From contig OY764903.1 of assembly GCA_963668605.1 (NCBI GenBank), positions 4,216,001 to 4,280,000 of the forward strand: a stretch of 64,000 nucleotides of DNA, given 5' to 3'. The stretch is from G963668605 sp963668605. Its GTDB lineage: Bacteria > Acidobacteriota > Terriglobia > Bryobacterales > Bryobacteraceae. The translations under genes and the position numbers were made by a program. Position 1 is the first letter of the stretch. Every line of letters begins with the position of its first letter. The notes below the pieces were generated by a model. That model was not told the DNA's origin. It was given only the letters and a program-made list of their open reading frames with translations, and searched no databases. Of this stretch, positions 60,182-64,000 are shown in pieces.

Positions 60182-61030
60182 CTATGCGAGCTGGCGGCGG
60201 ATGAACGCGATGTTCTTGTTGGTCGCCTCTACACACTGCTCGGATCCGGAATGCGAACTCTCAAAGACCAGCCAGCCCTGATAGCCGATCTTGCGGATGG
60301 CCTTGAACGCGGCGGTCCAGTCCACGCGGCCCGGATCTTCGAGCAACTGATCCTCGTTCTTGACGTGGATCTGCGCGATACGCGATTTACCGAGCACCTC
60401 GTATCCGGGGACGCTCGCGCCTTTGTGGCCGAATCGCTCGACATTGTCCGCGTCGTAATACACCTTCACCGAGGGCCGCGCTACGAGGTCGATCAGTTTC
60501 TTATCGTCGGACGGGCTGAGGGAAGTCTCCATTCCCAGAGTCACGCCTGCGTCGGATGCGGCACCCGCCACTTTCTGCAGCATCGCGACAACCGGACCAT
60601 AGGAAGCTTCCTGGTCCATGTTGGGGCAGCTCTTCTGGAAAGCGGCTACGAGGATCACCTTGGCTCCCAGCGCCTCCGCCGACTGGATCGACTTTCGGAG
60701 GGTCTCTTCCGCGGGACCCGGTTGCACCAGCGAAGCGCCTCCGGCCCAAACACCCGCAAGGGACGGTATTAGCAACCCCGCCTTCTCCGCGCCGCGCTTG
60801 TAAGAGAGCAAGGTGTCGCGGTCCCACAGCGTGGTCTTCTGAAATTGAACCTGCAGTTCAACGCCGGCCACTCCGGGTACGCGGCGCGCGATGTCGAACA
60901 CCTCGGGGCCGGGCGTGCGGGTCATGTTGGCCTGACGGTGCCCGATCTTGAGGGGCGCCGGCTGCGCGTTCATTCTGGCAGCAACCGCACCTAGAAGAGA
61001 GGAGAAAGCGAATTGCCTTCGATTCAACAT
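60182..61030 (-). CDS. TIM-barrel sugar phosphate isomerase/epimerase-like protein, exported
   Basis: A 282-aa AP_endonuc_2-family barrel. The Tat-like N-terminus is MLNRRQFAFSSLLGAVAARM. Motifs: LKIGHRQANMTRTPG, VAGVELQVQF, VILVAAFQKSCPNM, the metal glutamate in LGMETSLS, VKVYYDADNVERFG, IAQIHVKNEDQLL and YQGWLVFESSHSGSE. All metal-ligand positions seem kept. A perfect operator palindrome lies 42 bp upstream (61072-61082), so it may belong to the same regulon as the 24-42 kb genes. A Gfo/Idh gene follows after the pseudogene. Confidence 0.85.
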   Translation of the reverse strand: MLNRRQFAFSSLLGAVAARMNAQPAPLKIGHRQANMTRTPGPEVFDIARRVPGVAGVELQVQFQKTTLWDRDTLLSYKRGAEKAGLLIPSLAGVWAGGASLVQPGPAEETLRKSIQSAEALGAKVILVAAFQKSCPNMDQEASYGPVVAMLQKVAGAASDAGVTLGMETSLSPSDDKKLIDLVARPSVKVYYDADNVERFGHKGASVPGYEVLGKSRIAQIHVKNEDQLLEDPGRVDWTAAFKAIRKIGYQGWLVFESSHSGSEQCVEATNKNIAFIRRQLA

Positions 61031-61071
61031 TCGTCAGTCCCTTGCATATATCAGGATCTCGAATTCGCAGT

Positions 61072-61082
61072 ATATCAGATAT
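61072..61082. promoter_or_regulatory. Palindromic operator before the TIM-barrel gene
   Basis: ATATCAGATAT, identical to the core of the transporter operator 24 kb away. A half-like ATATATCAGG stands at 61045-61054. It is 42 bp before the ATG at 61030. Confidence 0.7.
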
Positions 61083-61113
61083 CAGTGGACCAGATCAAAA
61101 AGAAAATGGTGCT

Positions 61114-61297
61114 GCCGCCCGCTACTCGGATGCGTCCGTTTTTTCCGGCTGGCGCATCGAGCAGAAACGACAGATCCAAACCCGAGCGGACGGCCGCACG
61201 ATGGTCGATTGTGAATGGCTTCAGTTTGATGCCGTCCTGTGCGGCAGCGCCGGAAACGAAAAGCAAAGATGCTAGGTCTGCGACCGTGAGAATATGT
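61114..61297 (-). pseudogene. N-terminal fragment of a glycoside-hydrolase gene like the one at 12.5 kb
   Basis: The minus frame reads LASLLFVSGAAAQDG (signal end), IKLKPFTIDHRAAVRSG, then LDLSFLLDAPAGKNGRIRVA GG. This parallels MRPFPMERGPAPADLSYLLE and APAGKDGFVRI of the intact hydrolase. About 55 codons survive before the sequence turns into the operator region of the TIM-barrel gene. Confidence 0.6.
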
Positions 61298-61324
61298 TCG
61301 TTTGTGGGGCAACTTGTCAAGCTG

Positions 61325-61345
61325 CGCGCCGGTTGGCAACCGGCG
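61325..61345. repeat. Intergenic palindrome GCGCCGGTTGGCAACCGGCG
   Basis: A 21-bp perfect palindrome (ends in C). Partial copies occur at 61354-61365 (GGGTTGGCAACC) and at 63321-63336 (GGTTGCCAACCGGCGC), both at the ends of the IS element. It may be a REP-type repeat that the element used as target or captured. Confidence 0.6.
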
Positions 61346-61527
61346 CTCCGGGCGGGTTGGCAACCCAATGCCACTCGTTTTTTCTTACAGGAAATAAGCA
61401 GTATCGATTGAAGAGGTCACCGACCGGTTGGGGTCAAGCCGGATCGGTGGGAGGAGTTGGTCGAAAACAATTATCCAGATTTCTGTTGCAATGGGCGCTC
61501 AGATGTTGTATCTTTCATTGTAGAGAT

Positions 61528-61869
61528 ATGAAAGATATGATCTCCGAGCTAGCGGCGTCTCGCAATCGACTGCTTCGGCAAGTGCCTGACCCTGCCACCA
61601 TCTTGCCTGGTTCGTTGTTGCGCCGGATGGTGCGCTGCAACAAGCCCGGCTGCCAGAAATGTGAAAAGGGCGAGGCAAAAGGCCATGGACCGGTTTGGAT
61701 TTTGTCGGTCAGTCTGGGCAATCGGAAGGTGCGGCAGATCCCCATCCCCGCCGCCTGGAAGAAGGAAGTCGAGGAGCATCTCCACGCGTTTGCGCGGTCA
61801 CAGAAACTACTGAAGCAGATTGCCTTGCTCAATCTCGATTTGCTGAAGCTCCGGAAGCAGGAGCGGTAA
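61528..61869 (+). CDS. IS accessory protein, DUF6788-like
   Basis: A 113-aa protein starting at ATG 61528. It contains PGSLLRRMVRCNKPGCQKC with a CxxxxCxxC zinc-like pattern, then HGPVWILSVSLGNRKVRQI and a C-terminal helical part LLKQIALLNLDLLKLRKQ. Such small proteins stand next to transposases in Acidobacteria and other phyla; a role in transposition is likely but unproven. Located between the left repeat and the transposase. Confidence 0.75.
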   Translation: MKDMISELAASRNRLLRQVPDPATILPGSLLRRMVRCNKPGCQKCEKGEAKGHGPVWILSVSLGNRKVRQIPIPAAWKKEVEEHLHAFARSQKLLKQIALLNLDLLKLRKQER

Positions 61870-61927
61870 GCTCCTTTTTTTGCGTCTTTTGTCTTTCATA
61901 TATATTCAATGAAAGAGTGGAGCGCTC

Positions 61928-63265
61928 ATGTCCACTGACAATCTGCGCGGTGTTTTAGATCTCTATAGCCAAGCAGTTCCCGAATGCTTTTTTCAGCAAC
62001 TCCAGCAAGAGTTGCATCTGCGGGTTCGGCAGCGGATCTTCAGCCTGCCGCTGGTTGTCTGGCTGATGATCTCACAACGTCTGGATCGTAAGGCGACACT
62101 GTCCACTGCTGTGCAACAAGTCGTGCAGCAACGGCCCAGGACGCTGCTTTCCGAGCACAAGCGCCTCCGTGAAGGCACGGTGAGTTGCCATACTGGGGCC
62201 TATAGTGATGCGCGGCAAGAAATGCCGCTGCTGGTGGTGGAGAAAGTGGCGGATTGCGTATTGGACCATTTGATGCAGAGCCGGCGGGAAGCATTGCCAG
62301 GTTGGAATCGGCGTGTGTTCATTTTGGATGGTACCTCGTTGGAAATGCCGCACACTGCCGAACTGGTGAAGGCGTATCCACCAGGCTACAAGTCGCATTG
62401 GCCCGTTCTGCTCATGCTGGTGGCCCAGGATCTGACCACAGGTTTGGCGGAGCGGCCTTGCTGGGGGCCGATGTACGGACCCAGGGCAGTCAGCGAACAA
62501 ACGCTAACCGAGCAGCTTCTGAACCGCCTGCCGGATCATTCCGTGCTGATGGGTGACATCAACTTCGGGGTTTTTTCCGTAGCTTTTGCGGCCACGCAGG
62601 GAGGTCACGACGTGCTGTTGCGGTTGCAACCGAACCGGGCCGCAGTGGTGCAGCGAGGACTGCCGTTACAGTCGGGACTGGATCGGCAGGTATGCTGGTG
62701 TCCCAGCGATTATGAACGCAAGAAACATCCCGACTTGCCCGCTGATGCCTGCGTGCGAGGCCGCTTGATTGTGCAGCAGGTCAAGGCTTCCGACGGCTCC
62801 AGCGTAACCCTATATCTGTTCACTACGCTGCCGTTGGCGGTGGAGCAGCTATTGCAGTTGTACGGTCAACGCTGGAACGTGGAAACGGATCTGCGCTCAC
62901 TGAAGCGGACCGTAGATCTGCAGATTCTGCGATGCAAAAGCGTGGATATGATCGCTAAAGAACTAGTGCTCGCCATCGTCGGCTACAATCTGGTCCGGTC
63001 GGTAATGAACGCCGCCGCCGAGAAACACAATCTCAATCCCCGACGGCTGAGTTTTTCGCGCTCACAAGATGTGGTGAACGCGGCTTTGCCCGGCTTGGCT
63101 GCGGCCACTACCCCCTCTGAATACCAGGCCAGACTGCACCGAATGCTCCAACTGGTTGCCTCCTGCAAGCTCCCTGATCGGAGCAAAAGGCCTTCGAGCC
63201 CCAGGGAAGTGTGGGGACACGGCTGCAAGTTCACAAAACGCAAAACCGCCGTGCCCAAGAACTGA
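61928..63265 (+). CDS. IS4-family DDE transposase
   Basis: A 445-aa transposase. Catalytic residues are in VFILDGTSLEMP (D), VLMGDINFGVFS (D) and YGQRWNVETDLRSLKRTVDL (E in the Y-x-R-W-x-x-E-x-D-x-R signature of IS4). An N-terminal helical domain and a basic C-terminus (CKLPDRSKRPSSPREVWGHG) complete the protein. Intact, so the element may be active. The transposase beginning at 63354 on the opposite strand shares the C-terminal pattern (RCRLPKRTKRRSYPREVWGR). Confidence 0.92.
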   Translation: MSTDNLRGVLDLYSQAVPECFFQQLQQELHLRVRQRIFSLPLVVWLMISQRLDRKATLSTAVQQVVQQRPRTLLSEHKRLREGTVSCHTGAYSDARQEMPLLVVEKVADCVLDHLMQSRREALPGWNRRVFILDGTSLEMPHTAELVKAYPPGYKSHWPVLLMLVAQDLTTGLAERPCWGPMYGPRAVSEQTLTEQLLNRLPDHSVLMGDINFGVFSVAFAATQGGHDVLLRLQPNRAAVVQRGLPLQSGLDRQVCWCPSDYERKKHPDLPADACVRGRLIVQQVKASDGSSVTLYLFTTLPLAVEQLLQLYGQRWNVETDLRSLKRTVDLQILRCKSVDMIAKELVLAIVGYNLVRSVMNAAAEKHNLNPRRLSFSRSQDVVNAALPGLAAATTPSEYQARLHRMLQLVASCKLPDRSKRPSSPREVWGHGCKFTKRKTAVPKN

Positions 63266-63353
63266 CAGAGTACATGGCGGCAATGCCTGACGCGACCAAT
63301 TCAAAAAACGAGTGGCATTGGGTTGCCAACCGGCGCAGGATTCCATCCCAATG

Positions 63354-64000
63354 TCACTTAGTTTTCCCCGCTTGCTTGCTGGGGAACCGGTAGCCGCGCC
63401 CCCAAACTTCTCGCGGATACGAACGGCGTTTGGTGCGTTTGGGGAGCCGGCAGCGCGCCACCAGAGCCACGATCCGATGGAGTTCCTGCTGCTGTTGTTT
63501 GGCCGTCCGGGCGGCCAGAACTTTGGGATAGCCATCGAGCACAATATTGCAGGCATAGGTAAAGCTCAACTCCCGTGGATCGATTCTGGCTCGTTGCGCG
63601 GCCTGAAACATGAGCGCGCGCACCAGGTTGTAGGCCATCACCGCAACCAGCAGTTCCTTTTCCATCATGTCGGTCGATTGTGCCGCGATGCGTTGCAGGC
63701 GGATCGTCTGTTTCAAACTGCGCAGGTCGGTTTCGATCCGCCAGCGGCGGCCATACAGTTCCACCACCTCCTCCGCCGGCAGCGACAAGGTCGTGAACAG
63801 ATGCAGCCACTGCTGGTGTTTGCCGCGACCCACGCGCCAGGCAATCAGGCGTCCTGGCAGGCTCGCATCGGCCGTCCAAGCTCGCTGCGCCTTGCCGCCG
63901 TCCCACCGGCTGGGCCGCCAACAGACGGGATCGTCACCCTGGATCGAGATCGGACGGCCCAGGACCGATTTCGCTCGCACCGCAGTCAAGCGCAAGACCA
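63354..64000 (-). CDS. IS4-family transposase, N-terminus beyond window
   Basis: The minus frame is open at base 64000 and ends at 63354. It has YGRRWRIETDLRSLKQTIRL (catalytic E region) and the family C-terminus. It is a relative, not a copy, of the transposase at 61928-63265. Just outside its stop, 63338-63366 (TTCCATCCCAATGTCACTTA) resembles the first element's terminal repeat (CCCAATGCCACTCG), so the right end of a second related element begins here. Confidence 0.85.
   Translation of the reverse strand, partial: VLRLTAVRAKSVLGRPISIQGDDPVCWRPSRWDGGKAQRAWTADASLPGRLIAWRVGRGKHQQWLHLFTTLSLPAEEVVELYGRRWRIETDLRSLKQTIRLQRIAAQSTDMMEKELLVAVMAYNLVRALMFQAAQRARIDPRELSFTYACNIVLDGYPKVLAARTAKQQQQELHRIVALVARCRLPKRTKRRSYPREVWGRGYRFPSKQAGKTK

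Larger units (their letters stand above)
61355..63331 (+). mobile_element. IS4-like insertion sequence with 29-bp terminal inverted repeats
   Basis: Bases 61355-61383 (starting GGTTGGCAACCCAATGCCAC) are a perfect inverted repeat of 63303-63331. The 1,977-bp element carries a small accessory gene and an intact transposase. Target duplications are not evident by eye because the flanks are themselves repeats. A decayed hydrolase fragment adjoins on the left and a related element on the right. Confidence 0.85.

Overview
The window looks like part of an acidobacterial chromosome, most likely subdivision 3 (Bryobacterales, Solibacter-type). The evidence is G+C-rich coding, a large Oar-like TonB-dependent receptor with an N-terminal CarboxypepD_reg domain, many Tat-exported Gfo/Idh/MocA oxidoreductases and TIM-barrel 'isomerases', a DUF2961/GH172 protein, and many decayed transposase and integrase pieces. 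The combination with a complete dissimilatory sulfite reductase (dsr) locus recalls the peatland Acidobacteria with sulfur metabolism (Sulfopaludibacter type). That assignment is inference from gene content. I saw no rRNA, tRNA or CRISPR array.

Layout. 1-2.3 kb: a cyclic-peptide-type ABC exporter cut by the window edge, a 54-residue membrane protein and a DUF697 protein, all on minus. 2.5-8.4 kb: a complete RND efflux operon (lipoprotein adaptor, pump, outer-membrane factor). 8.5-15.6 kb: a class-C-type serine hydrolase, a metallo-beta-lactamase-fold hydrolase, a clan-A-like glycoside hydrolase and an esterase, with a decayed GntR/FCD regulator between. 15.8-18.9 kb: a PadR regulator with a Cys/His-rich N-terminus, an Asp/Glu racemase and a CGGC-domain protein, facing a NifX-like protein, a CcmH-like protein and a hotdog thioesterase. 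19.2-21.4 kb: a graveyard of RAYT, Oar, MBL and IS630 fragments.

21.5-42.9 kb is a sugar-acid and carbohydrate catabolic region: GH172-like protein, cobA, split altronate dehydratase-type UxaA, Oar-like receptor, TIM-barrel and Gfo/Idh proteins, aldose epimerase, hexuronate-type MFS transporter, LarA-family protein, aldehyde dehydrogenase, transaldolase/F6P-aldolase, KduI-like bicupin and a GntR/FCD regulator. A palindrome ATATC(A/T)GATAT or a looser variant lies in front of most of these units, including the regulator itself, so a local regulon can be drawn. It recurs at 61.1 kb in front of another TIM-barrel gene.

43.1-58.7 kb is the centrepiece, one minus-strand array: dsrA, dsrB, a shortened dsrL-like gene, dsrC, an RsbRD-domain gene, dsrM, dsrK, dsrJ, dsrO, dsrP, dsrD, dsrN, then a second Hmc-like membrane redox module (HdrD-like, NarI-like cytochrome b, four-cluster ferredoxin, and an NrfD-family protein fused to a six-heme cytochrome c). 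DsrAB would reduce sulfite onto DsrC. DsrMKJOP would exchange electrons between quinone/periplasm and DsrC trisulfide. DsrN would amidate siroheme, and the second module could couple periplasmic hemes, quinone and a cytoplasmic heterodisulfide-type site.

58.8-64 kb: Gfo/Idh and TIM-barrel genes with pseudogene fragments, an intact IS4-like element with 29-bp inverted repeats, and the start of a related element running off the window.
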